A stretch of DNA of 64,000 bases. It comes from Nannobrachium achirus (taxonomy: Eukaryota; Chordata; Actinopteri; Myctophiformes; Myctophidae). The notes under the pieces are model-generated. The model ran no database searches and was not told the origin of the DNA. It saw nothing but the letters and a program-made list of their open reading frames with translations. Both the position numbers and the translations under genes were made by a program. How positions within the stretch are numbered: position 1 is the first letter of the stretch; each line of letters starts with the position of its first letter. Location: assembly GCA_963921795.1 (NCBI GenBank), contig OY997645.1:18108865-18172864 (forward strand), written 5' to 3'. This document shows, in pieces, positions 48,842-60,469 of the stretch.

Positions 48842-48991
48842 GCTATCCTCGGTATACCGTCATTGGGGACCACAGTACAGGAGAGCACCACCTGCGAATC
48901 CAACGGGTGGAGTTGGCGGACGACGCTGTGTTCGAGTGCCAGGCTATACAGGCTGCCATGAGGTCCCGACCCGCCCGCCTCACGGTGCTGG
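48842..48991 (+). CDS. kirrel3: kirrel3 internal exon: C-terminal half of Ig domain 1
   Basis: This exon continues the Ig1 domain begun at 35131. It follows an acceptor ending GGGCTGCAG (48833-48841), whose pyrimidine tract is poor, and ends at a strong donor G|GTAAGT (48992). It is also 150 bp, phase 1 to phase 1; the split codon becomes Gly. Signatures are GEHHLRI, the strand E-F motif DDAVFECQA with the strand-F cysteine (48937-48939) that should pair with the cysteine of the upstream exon, and [16 protein letters not shown], which is characteristic of the end of Kirrel Ig1. KIRREL3 has closely matching residues here (GEHHLKI, AIQAA and SRPARLTVL, recalled rather than searched). The reading frame is intact and the equal-sized exon pair splits one Ig fold between strands, as expected for Kirrel genes. 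The next exon (start of Ig2) is not found in the remaining 15 kb. Confidence 0.93.
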
Positions 48992-48999
48992 GTAAGTTG

Positions 49000-50280
49000 A
49001 GATCATATGTGCACGCACACACGTACACACATTAAGCTCACAATTAAAGTCTAAGGGCAGGCTGGCACTTATTTTCCAGATAAAAGCCATTGTCAAGCCA
49101 AACTCTAATGTGATTTACCTCAGCCCATTGACTTGTCATGTGTATGCACACACAAACAGGCACACACACTCACCAAAACAATAACGTAACATACTGTAAT
49201 ACAATAGTCCGGCAGCCAAGGGGCCTTTTTTGGATGAGATGGGAAATTTGGTTTATCGTTTTATTTTTTTATTGGCCTAAAATATTGTCTATATACACAC
49301 TTTCATGAATTGACCTACTGACCGGCTGTCAGCATTGAACAATTTCTTTTATTGGGGGGCATAGTTCAGGCAAACTGAGCCGAGTTTTCAATCGTCTGAG
49401 ATTTCAATTGACTTCTATACATTTTTGAGGTAAGGAATTCAGATAACATACTGTATGTATAAAAGAAAATGTATACATTTTTTAATCAATATAATAGAAC
49501 TACATGAGGTATATACAGTACAAACTTCACACCCCACCTCAGGGGCTGCTTGACTACAAGGACACAATTAATTTGTACACTACTCACACGTCAACAAGTG
49601 TAATATTCCATCCACATCCACAATCACTGTGATCCATTCTCTCAAAGAAAAAGAAGAGAGGTGAAAATATAATATGTATTCATAATTTGTATGTACAACA
49701 GCAGAATATAATAACGCAAAAATAATTGCATCAACAATACGTTGTCTGGCAGACGGAGTGGGGCGTCATTCAAGTTTCTCACTCGCGTACGTTCGACAAC
49801 TTTAATTTCCTTTCCCTTTGGGCACATGGCCTCCATTTTCATTATTAAGCCTGAGAGGTTACTGGTTCTTAATTAAACTTTATTGGGTTATCATTCAGCG
49901 TTGCCAGTTCTGCCTTATTGGGCAGCATTAGTACAATCACTGGCTCACTTTTCTTTCCAGCAGCCTTTCTAGACACCACCGCAGCGCGGCTACCCCGCCC
50001 GCCACCTCTCTCTGCCCTCTACCACCTGGACCCTCGGCAGGCGTCGGGAGCTTGAGCAATCACAGGGAAAGAGAGACGGGGATTCAATGACAAAGCCAGA
50101 GACAAAGGGGAAAGGAGGAGTGAAAAGGAGGGAGGGAGGGAGGGAGGGTAGCAGAAGGAGCGGGTGCGGTGTGTCTTTTGCAGCGCAGAGTATCCTCGCC
50201 ACGAGCGACTGATCCGTTTTATTGATCCAGGCCTAATGAAAAGTGAAACTAATGATTTGAAAGGAGGAGGAGGTAGCAGT
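49000..50280. other. no feature recognised
   Basis: Ordinary intron sequence after the second exon, with a (GGGA)n patch near 50126-50148. Confidence 0.45.
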
Positions 50281-50288
50281 GAGAGAGG

Positions 50289-50341
<53 letters not shown>

Positions 50342-50362
50342 AGGGAGAGGGAGAGAGAGAGA
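50281..50362. repeat. (GA)n/(GGGA)n microsatellite
   Basis: GA repeats passing into GAGGGA units. Confidence 0.97.
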
Positions 50363-51175
50363 AGGGGTGAAAGGGGTTGAGGGAGACAAATTGTGTCTGA
50401 CAATATCTATGCATTGGCTGCCAAACCCCTGCAAATGCCTAATGATTAATTATTAATAATTAGGAAAAGCTTATAACGATATAGAGCGTAACATATCAAG
50501 AGGGGTGGGGGTTACAGTTGTTTGGTCACAGGATCAAGGACAGCGGGGAGGAGGAGAGGAGTCACTGATAATTCAGGATCCACGTCCGTGCGCTCCATTT
50601 AGCAAGGACACTGTTGATTGGATTTGATAAATTGAAGCATTAACCAATTTATTTTCTGAAGGGCTCCCCAAGGACCACGTATCACAATTGATGGCGTTAA
50701 TTCTTAGTCTGCAGGGACCTTATGGACTTTGTAGATGCTCCCTAAACCTGACATAGCCTTGACACCAGTGGTGGCAGGGGTTAAAGTTCTCAGTCCTGGG
50801 GACTGATTTCAGTCTTGAGGATTCCATATAGGGCTATTTCTGAGATCAGTGCACATCTGCAAAAAATGTATAAATAAGGGGGAGGTGTAGTGATGAATGA
50901 CAAAGTCGTCATAACGCTAGTCAAGTGATCTCCTAACTAAAAAGCAGTTATAATTTCAAGATAAGAGTATTTGAATTGGCCAGACTAGCATAGAATACAA
51001 CTGAACTTCAGAAGATACTTATATAAAATGAAGCATGGATTGGCGCACACACTTTCAGTGAAGGCAGTTCATAACTTCAGGGAAATGTTTCAAAGATCAA
51101 CATATCATCATATTGGGACATGGTCTGAAAATAAATTTCAGTTTTGGGATTATTATTATTTATTATTACTAGAAG

Positions 51176-51470
51176 CTCGGCCGCGACCGAGCGTCTAGTC
51201 GGCAACCTGGCCAACTCGGGAACGATGTAAATAGGGAATGAATGCCCCGCCCTTTAATGCAAACCCCATTATACCTGTTATAGGACCCGTTTTGACCATC
51301 TGTTTGTCTGTGTCCATTTATGCCCATATATGGAGATATCTGTCTGTCTGTGTCCATTATATGCCCATATATGGAGATCTCTGTATCTCCCTGACGGGCA
51401 GCCGAGCATCTAGTCGAGGACCGGCCTACTCGGGAACGATGTAAATAGGGAATGAATGCCCCACCCCCAG
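51176..51470. repeat. duplicated GC-rich blocks flanking a doubled internal repeat
   Basis: A 35-bp block (ACTCGGGAACGATGTAAATA...) is identical at 51214-51248 and 51428-51462. Each is preceded by a GCATCTAGTCG-like string. Between them CATTTATGCCCATATATGGA and CATTATATGCCCATATATGG are a further tandem pair. Probably a transposon or satellite fragment; family not recognised. Confidence 0.8.
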
Positions 51471-51748
51471 TAGTTGTGTCAAAGTATACAGTAGAAACCT
51501 CTGGTCACATATCATTATTGTTATATTTCCTATATTTGAAATAGGGCTTCAGAAATGTTGTACAATAATTTTCTTTGAAATGTAGTGGAGCGAAAGAGTA
51601 TCAAGAAATACACATTTTAAGTATTGCACAGTCACTAAAACATTTTAGGCCTACATAAATGTCCGAGCATAAATCGTCATGTAAATATGACATAAATTCG
51701 TTAATGTGTCAGTGAAATCCACCAGCGCTACAGGAGACAGACAGGGAG

Positions 51749-52162
51749 GCGTGATTATGGATCCAACTGGGAAAGATGGATGGAAACGGCAAAGAGCGCT
51801 CGTTTTCAGTTATTGTCCACGACATTGCAAGCGGCGCGAAGGCCAGCGGACCTTGGTCCTGCTCTTCGCCCCCGAGCGCCGCAGGCGCGAGTGGCCGCGA
51901 AGAGCGGGCCAGGGCCGCGCGGCCGGCGGAGCGCCGCGCGAGTTACGAAGCCGTGGTGAATGCAATCGTTATATTTATGCCCAGGCCGTAAGGCCTGGGC
52001 AAGCGCACGATAAACGCCATGATAATTGGGTTTTGGTGCACCTCGCGCGGTCCAAGTGACTACAACGGAGCGCTCCCTGCGTCCGGTTCAGCCAATCACA
52101 AGCTTCAAAAATGAGTCCGGGGCGTGGTTATCCATCTTTCCCAGTTGGATCCATAATCACGC
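51749..52162. mobile_element. GC-rich MITE with 33-bp perfect inverted ends
   Basis: Inverted repeats 51749-51781 and 52130-52162 (GCGTGATTATGGATCCAACT...) are exact complements. A 9-bp TSD GACAGGGAG is exact (51740-51748, 52163-52171). The 414-bp element has a strikingly CpG-rich core (51830-51960). The 9-bp TSD and long perfect ends fit Mutator-like or Merlin-like elements; superfamily not decided. No transposase. Confidence 0.95.
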
Positions 52163-52474
52163 GACAGGGAGTTTATGTGGCTAATTATAGGCTGAAGCTA
52201 ATTTCATTATACACTTACCCACTGTTTGCAGCTGAACGTGGAAACGTCCGCGCTCCATTACTTATCAACGCGAGCTGCGCTATTATTCCCGTAATTTACG
52301 TGTAATGTACATCAAAGAAACAATCATTAACCACGTTATCGTCTAATAATAAGTGCTTTTATAACGACATTGACAGCGTCTTCTTCGTGGCTTTTGGAAA
52401 GCGGATCATGGAAGCCCCTCTCCGGACCCCACTTTGAGAACCACGGGTTTAGACAGTAGCAAGTATAGGCCAAC

Positions 52475-52635
52475 CAGTGGTGGAAACAATACTAAAATGT
52501 TTTACTGAAGTAAAAGTATCAATACTGCTGTGTAGAAATACTCTTCCAAGTAAAGGTCCGGAATTCAAAATGTACTTGAATAAAAGTACAAAAGTATTGG
52601 CATCAAAATATACTTAAAGTACAAAAAAGAAAGAA
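52475..52635. mobile_element. hAT family d fragment without the fold-back
   Basis: Begins CAGTGGTGGAAACAATACT and follows the family sequence TAAAAGTATCAATACTGC. It reads straight through the point where the 31637 copy has its module. The right end is missing. Confidence 0.8.
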
Positions 52636-53216
52636 AAAATATATATATAGATGATCTAAAGCATTTCTGCCTCAACTCAAAAGGTTGAATTCAAATGATT
52701 TTGGCAGAAAGTGCTTTTTTGTCATTTCCATAGTCACACAATGATGCAGCAGTGTTATGAGAGTAGACTTAGTAAAAAGAAAATACAATTTGACCAAAAA
52801 GAGACTTGTATGGCAATTATGCTATAAGGCTAAAGGGATATTTTTCTAAAGTCAAAGGTTGTTTGAAAATCAATCACAAAACACAACAGTGTTTTTGAAG
52901 GGGCCATTCAAAAAGAATGACCAATTGTCAATATCAATTACAAATCGTTTGTATCAGCCTCGGTGTGGCTGGGGAGGAGGTGTGGTTACCATGTGTCTAC
53001 CTAAATCCCAGCCCACACTGTCTCCATTGCCAAGGAGAGACCCGGGCCACTGCACACGCCAGGTAATGCCATAAATATATGCGAGGCCTGTGTCACCGCA
53101 AACTCCAAGCTGTCAATTACCTAGCAGTAGTGACAGAGTGGGTCTATCGACTGGGAAGACAGCAAAAGCCTCCACACAACTACGTATACACACAAAAATC
53201 TCACACATTCACCTTT

Positions 53217-53223
53217 CTCTGTC

Positions 53224-53257
<34 letters not shown>

Positions 53258-53262
53258 CCTCC

Positions 53263-53293
<31 letters not shown>

Positions 53294-53330
53294 GCACGCA
53301 CGCACGCACGCACACACGCACGCACGCACG

Positions 53331-53379
<49 letters not shown>

Positions 53380-53380
53380 A

Positions 53381-53416
<36 letters not shown>
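53217..53416. repeat. compound microsatellite (TGTC)n-(CT)n-(CGCA)n-(CA)n
   Basis: Four adjacent simple repeats with sporadic TA interruptions in the CA part. Confidence 0.97.
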
Positions 53417-53420
<4 letters not shown>

Positions 53421-53684
53421 CTCCACACCATTTCTCATAACTCAATCTGTCTCCACACCTCTATGTGCCAAAGAATAACTATTCTCCAGGTGACTTTGAT
53501 GAGTACAGAAACCCCACGGCGTTGACACTGATTAATACATAGGCCTGTAGAATGTAAAACTAGTGAGTTTACACAAACATTGCACTCCCTGTTTTCCTTC
53601 TCCCCATTTGATCCGGTACGTTTGTCATTCAATACAGAAAATGGGGAAAAGGAACAAGTGACAGCATTCATCTTAACAAAAAGT

Positions 53685-53723
<39 letters not shown>
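53685..53723. repeat. (AGAA)n microsatellite
   Basis: About nine AAAG units. Confidence 0.96.
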
Positions 53724-54617
<894 letters not shown>

Positions 54618-54631
54618 ACTATTGTGTGTGC

Positions 54632-54752
54632 CAATAGACCATATCCACCCGGCGGCCATGTTTACATTTTGCATTGAAAAACTAGGGTGGCAACGGGGTG
54701 ACATTTCATTAACTTAATGGCAAGATGGCCGTCGCGTGAATATGGTCTATTG
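54632..54752. mobile_element. 121-bp MITE
   Basis: CAATAGACCATAT (54632-54644) is perfectly complementary to ATATGGTCTATTG (54740-54752). Pairing continues imperfectly to GGCCAT on each side. It lies directly beside a GT tract. No clear TSD. Confidence 0.7.
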
Positions 54753-57013
54753 CTGTTACAGTTGCCGAATGAGCATGCTAGATTGAAAATAAAAATATTT
54801 GGTCATTTGTCCGGTACATCCCTACTGAGTTTAATATGATGGCGTAAAGCTGAAATCTCACGTTTGTAATCTTGCAAATTTGAGACTATAAAATCAGAAA
54901 TGTGCTAGGTTATAATCTCGGAAATGTGTGGGTATGGGTTACGAGAGCAATCTGTCTTTGTTCTCTTTCTGTCCGTATCTTGTGAATTGTCACACATATA
55001 GCCTACCCTCAGGTCTGAGGACTCAGTCCTCCTGAGACTATGCTGGCATGGTCCACCAGCTTTCAGATATAGCTCTGATCTCATCCTATATTCCTATTAC
55101 TTTTCAGTTTCATGTACCGTAAATTCTTTGCAAGTACTTCTCGCGAAGGACTGTAAGTGACAACCCAACACTTTCAGATTTCAAATTTAAACCTTTGATT
55201 GACTGGTGATACAAACATAATTGACAAATGGCATTAACAATCAGTTTTTGTGAAATACGGAGACATTTGAATGACAGCAATCTGAAAGAAACATGTAGAG
55301 ATAGGCAGTGAGGGTGGAATACACTAGGGACAATGTACAGTCCAACTGGTAATCACATTCCATACTACTGTTTCATGACGCTAGTAAGTAAACCCATGGT
55401 AACTCATTTTGCATACATCATTATTATTAGTACATGTCTTGGCGGAGATTTGTGCTCTACTGAGGGCAGGTTGCAGGTTTCTCTCAAGCTTCCTGAGGGG
55501 CCTCTAACCTTCATTTGTCACTTCATCCATTGGCTCAGAGGCTCTCTGATTGTTAACTTTTAATTAGGAGAGATCATGTATTGTAACAAACACTGGCTTA
55601 CCAAAGTTTACAAAAGGCAAGCAAGGGCAATGAGTTCTGTGAATTTTCAGTCATGCATTTGACTCTGTGAACTTATTCTTTAATAATAATTGTTTCTTTT
55701 GGCCTCTGCCCACGCCCGGGTCATACATTGACAGCCCACTGTTGAGTTGAGAATAGTAATTCCTACTGTGACTGTGCAATATAATTGATAAGATAAAATA
55801 AAAAACATGTACCTCTCTTGAAAACATTCTCTGTGGACAAGCGTTCAACCTTAAAACAATAAAGAGAGCATCAGATAAGATCAACCACAGTGGAGTGTAA
55901 TAAATTGATTTAAAGGGTATATGTGTAGTGAAGGTCACAGTGACCTTTTTCTTTAACAACCGATTTATAATCTGTTCAATTGGGTCCATGAAGTTGGAAC
56001 ACACGGACAGACAAGCTGTAAACATGCCTTGGCCACGGCTTTGGTTGTGAGCTTGTGTTTCGGCTATTTCTGGTGCAGGCCAGCAGTGCTAAATCAGGAT
56101 TTCGCCAGACACATGTCATGAGTGCAAAGCATCCATGTTTCTGTGGACATGTCCGGGTGCTGTGCACACAGACATGTGTAAGGGTGTCTGTCAACATTCT
56201 TGCACGTCATGTTAACGTGTGTAAAAATGAGTAATGTAACATTGTATGTTAACATGTACAATGTTGACGTGTGAACAACGGGGCAGCTGTTGCGTTTACA
56301 AAATCAGAATGTAAAGAAAATAAAGAAGGAAACTGGGAAAAACACAACAAAAGAACTAGAGGCGGACTGTGAGTGAATGTTTGTACTGTTTACAAGTGCA
56401 TTCCATTTTAAGCAAACTGTTGCGTTCCAAACAGTTTAGTTTAGTGCAATCTACAGTGTGTAAAAAATGAATAAAATGGAATCATGTGGGTGGGAACAGT
56501 GTGGCTCAAATGTGTAACTCAGACTTCATGTGCCCAGTTTTTGACATTGTCGTCTATACTGAATGACTCTAAATGTAGGTAAGGTTTCTGGACGATCAGA
56601 GCCCTATACCGACTTCCATTTGCCTATATTATAAAATGTAAGTTAAATAGTTCAATATAAAACACAAAACCACACCCCAACCCTCTTATTGGTGGCAAGC
56701 AGAGCAGAGCCTATTTGGCAGTTAATTGAATCTTCTCATTTGGTCAACTGTTGCACCTTGTATTCTCAGTCAAAAAACTGACAGAATTACAAAATACACA
56801 AAATGAAAAGAATGTATGACTCATACTTTGTTCCTATAGTCAAATACATCCAACAAACTCATCATTACCAATATACAATTATACAATATACAATATTACC
56901 AAAATACAACATTGTGCAAAAATCTTTAGGCATTACCCCACACTAACCGAAGACATACTGGAATTTGCCACTCTGCAGATGAATGGATAAATAGACTCTA
57001 TGCCAATACTGTA
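54753..57013. other. intron with one half fold-back module
   Basis: TTGTGAGCTTGTGTTTCGGC at 56045-56064 is a decayed right arm. No other feature was recognised in about 2.2 kb. Confidence 0.45.
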
Positions 57014-57572
57014 GGTGTTTACCATGGGCATTGTTCCGCCGATTTAAAACGAATCCAATACGGAACTAAAACTTCTTATGTTTGGCCGCTAGTTGCGCTG
57101 TTTTCCCCCCGCAAGGTACCAAAAAGATTGTGTCTACATTGGACCCCATTCGTTTTCCCCTTTGATTTTCTAACCTTAATAAACGTTGTCATAAATACTT
57201 TATGGTTCCTGTCGCTAGTGAAAAACTCCCTTTCAATCACCATGATATGCGTTTTGTGCAAATATGGTCCCATTTATGTTAAAATTGATGATAAAGTTGC
57301 GGGGGGCGTGGCCGACTAAACTGATACCAGCCGGCTGTGTTCTTCTTCGTGTGCTTTATTTCGGGAGGCTCCGACCACATTCTCCCATGTATCCCTGCGG
57401 TTGCACGTGACAGTTGGCAGCCAATAGCATTCCTTATGATTCCTGGGGTACCATTCAAACAATGATGGCGACACCCATACAAGGGACAACAAAAAAAATG
57501 TAATTTTCGCAGCATAGAGACCAATGGCTTCGCTTCGTCCATATTTTTTTTTACAGTCTATGGTGTTTACCA
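57014..57572. mobile_element. candidate insertion bounded by an 11-bp direct repeat
   Basis: GGTGTTTACCA occurs at 57014-57024 and 57562-57572. The right interior edge is a T-run plus ACAGTCTAT, an edge I associate with an interspersed teleost repeat (memory, not checked). An 11-bp TSD would suit a retroposon. Class unassigned. Confidence 0.5.
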
Positions 57573-57651
57573 ATGATTCTAATCCATTCTGGTCAAACAG
57601 AGTCAGTGTGCTGATACTGTGCATGTTGTCTCACTGTAAAGACTGCTACAC

Positions 57652-57760
57652 CAGTGGTTCTCAAATTGGGTTCCAGGGGCCCTCAACTGATAATTTACAA
57701 ATGGGTTCCATTTGTGCACTCTCAGAGTTATGGGGGTCCTTCAAATGACAGGAAACAAAG
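57652..57760. mobile_element. hAT-like 5' fragment
   Basis: Begins CAGTGGTTCTCAAATTGGG and carries AATGGGTTCCATTTGTGCAC, a half of the palindrome seen at 27043-27100. Confidence 0.6.
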
Positions 57761-58214
57761 TCTTATGCACACCTGATCGGCTCACAGATGGGCACCGAGA
57801 CGGGTGCGTAGGCAGGGATCAAGCCGCACACTGTCTGCACTTGCACAATAGGAACACTTGTATTTGAGCAACGTATTGTTCACAAAGACCAAGCGATGCT
57901 TGACCCAAGGTGTACTAAAAAAAAACAGTAAGTATAAGTAAGCCACTCAAGATGGACATTTTAAGCGCAGCCTACTCCTTTTTTACAAATGTGTTTGGCA
58001 ACTTTCCAATAAAAAAGTATAATAAAATGATGTCATTTCAGTAGACTGCACAGTAGAGTAGACAGTAGAAACATCTGGTCACAGTCCTGTTGCATTGCAG
58101 TGCTCTGTCTACAGAAATGAATTCAGAAAAAGACAATATGCGGTTATTGAATGCATTGAAGCAGAATTTAGTTTTTTCCAATTCACAATTGCACAAAACA
58201 GAATTCCTTTTAAC

Positions 58215-58266
58215 CACACACACACACGCGCATGCACGCACGCACACACACGCACGCACACACACA

Positions 58267-58342
<76 letters not shown>
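58215..58342. repeat. (CA)n/(CGCA)n microsatellite
   Basis: CA units interspersed with a block of CGCA units. Confidence 0.98.
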
Positions 58343-58344
<2 letters not shown>

Positions 58345-58992
58345 CACATCAGCTTGCAGCAGCCTCCCATCACGTTGAGAGACGCTAGCTTCTGTCTGCA
58401 TCACATGGCTGTGCTGTAACGGACGCCTCTGTACTCCCTCCTCCTCGATCTCACCTTCAGCATAATCTCCACGGTCATATAAAGCCTGAGAGACTGAATG
58501 CGAGGGTTTCTCCGGCACCCTTTTTTAAGATCTCAGAATAGCTTTTAACATTACGATGTTAGATTCAGTGACCTAGATTAGACATAGAGTTGTACTAACA
58601 ATATCATGAGTTGGCATATTCCTTTGGCCCTTTGGAGCTCCGGCGTGCCTCATTAGGTGCAGTGCGAACACCAACACTGCCAGGTTTAAAGGGACTGAGT
58701 CCCACTTGTGCAACCTACGTAAAAAAATGTATGCACACGCAGTACTAAAGGACAAAATGCTATTACAAAATATCACCAACCCACTCCTTCACCTATGCAC
58801 TCTCTTCTACCCCCACCAACACCGCTCATCTCTCTTCCGAAAAGGCTGTGGCTGCAGTTAGATCGGCCATCTTGTGGCTTTTTACAACTACGAAGAGTAA
58901 CCCTGAACCTTCTCCAAACTGAAACTTTCCAGAATCTGTGAAATTCTGTGATATCTTTAGTTTTTTCTTCCCAGCCAGGGGAAGATTTGCTC

Positions 58993-59190
58993 CAAAAATA
59001 GACGATCTACAAGTTCACACCATATCACAGCGTGTCACAACGCAACACATTGCCTATCGCATCGTGATGTTACGAGTTGATGTGGTTCAATTATTTAATT
59101 AATTAAAAAGATTAGTTTGATTAACCCCTATGTCATAATAAGCAAAATCTACAAGCTTGCAATGTGTCACATTGAGAGTCGATGCAGCTT
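58993..59190. repeat. two fold-back relics
   Basis: AAATAGACGATCTACAAGTT (about 58997) with a diverged right side, and AAAATCTACAAGCTTGCAAT (about 59144). Confidence 0.6.
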
Positions 59191-60004
59191 TTTGGCGAAC
59201 GGGTACAGATCCCAGTCAACGTAATATGTAGGTTTAAGTGGATTTCATGTTGCACTCCTATAGCAATGTACTTCCAACTTTATCCACATGTGTGACCAAC
59301 ACACACTTTCATAGCTCAAACTAGACCCCCTACCACTCATTACCACGCTGTCTCCTCCTGCTCCTTCCAAGGTGATTTCAAGAGCCATCACTCATCACTC
59401 ATGGCTGAAATCGAGCAAGCTTGCAGGAGACACTTATCGCTGCCTCTTTTTTTTCTTCTTTTATGTCCCATCTCATTCTAGCTTCCAACTTTGTGTATGT
59501 GTGTGTGCATGTTGTGTGCTTGTGTGAGGGCATGCAGGCATGTGGGAGTGCGTGTGTGCTTAGACGGATAGAATCTATCCCAATGCATGCGAACGTGCAG
59601 GTGTTTGTGTGCGGTGGCTTTCAAACAGGTGTATGGTGACAGCACTTGAAGAGGGCCTGTGATTTGGGCCAGTGAGCCACGTATGTCTCTTGTATCCACC
59701 CACACAGGGTATTTTCTCTCCGCACGCTTTTGTCTTCTGTTTTTTACCCCCTCGATCTATCACAAACTCTGCAAGCTGTCGCCAAGGTGTGACAGGCGGC
59801 CGGCGCAGGCATTGTTCCGAAATAGACAGGCGAGTTGGGAGCCTTATTGTTGTTCAGGGCACGTTGACTGAAGCACGCCACTACAAACGGCAGCCGCCGC
59901 ACCTCTTTGCAGCTCCTTGTGAGGAGAGCTCTCTCTCTCTCGTTCATTCACCTCCAAATTGCATTTTCTGCCTTTGCTTGCGCACATAAGAAGCCAGGGT
60001 TGGT

Positions 60005-60006
<2 letters not shown>
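59191..60006. other. no feature recognised
   Basis: Ordinary intron sequence. Confidence 0.45.

Positions 60007-60068
<62 letters not shown>
60007..60068. repeat. (GT)n microsatellite
   Basis: Uninterrupted GT repeats. Confidence 0.98.
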
Positions 60069-60070
<2 letters not shown>

Positions 60071-60165
60071 AGTACAGTATGATGACATTGGCCTGGTTTG
60101 GGCAACACTCCTCCTCAGCCTCAGCAGTATAGGGCATGTCACACTTTGTTGCATGCAGCGTCGCT

Positions 60166-60195
60166 TGTAGTGAGCTTGTAGATCTGCCTTTTTCA
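60166..60195. repeat. half fold-back module
   Basis: AGTGAGCTTGTAGATCTGCC is a right arm without its partner. Confidence 0.75.
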
Positions 60196-60333
60196 GTGCG
60201 CCACACCAGCATATAAATCAACTGTCTGTGTTCTCTCAACACAGCAGGACCCATAATGAGCAAAAGCCACTTATCAGACCAGAGACTGAACCAATTACAG
60301 TGCCTGCCTTGGACCATACACCCCCCAACTGTC

Positions 60334-60469
60334 AGCCTAATGCATGCTCCGAAAATAGCAGATCTGCAAGATCACAATGCGTCGCCGATGCAACGTGTTG
60401 TGATCTTGGGGGTCTGCTGTTTTTTTTTTTGGCGCGTGGCACCGTCGTGAACGAAGTATGAATCGGCCT
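60334..60469. mobile_element. Harbinger-like MITE containing a fold-back module
   Basis: Edges AGCCTAATGCATGCTC and (reverse complement) AAGGCCGATTCATACTTC are imperfectly inverted and resemble those at 35303-35468. Between them is a full module at 60351-60425 (AAAATAGCAGATCTGCAAG... paired with ...GGTCTGCTGTTTT). No clean TSD was found. Confidence 0.65.

Noticed and set aside
35131-48991. Assignment to kirrel1 rather than kirrel3
   Set aside because: The residues around [16 protein letters not shown] and GEHHLRI fit KIRREL3 as I recall it; KIRREL1 has VQWTKDGLALGMG and a different E-strand region. Not confirmed by a search.
51706-52059. 117-codon GC-rich ORF
   Set aside because: Starts outside and runs into the GC-rich MITE core; openness is explained by high GC content.
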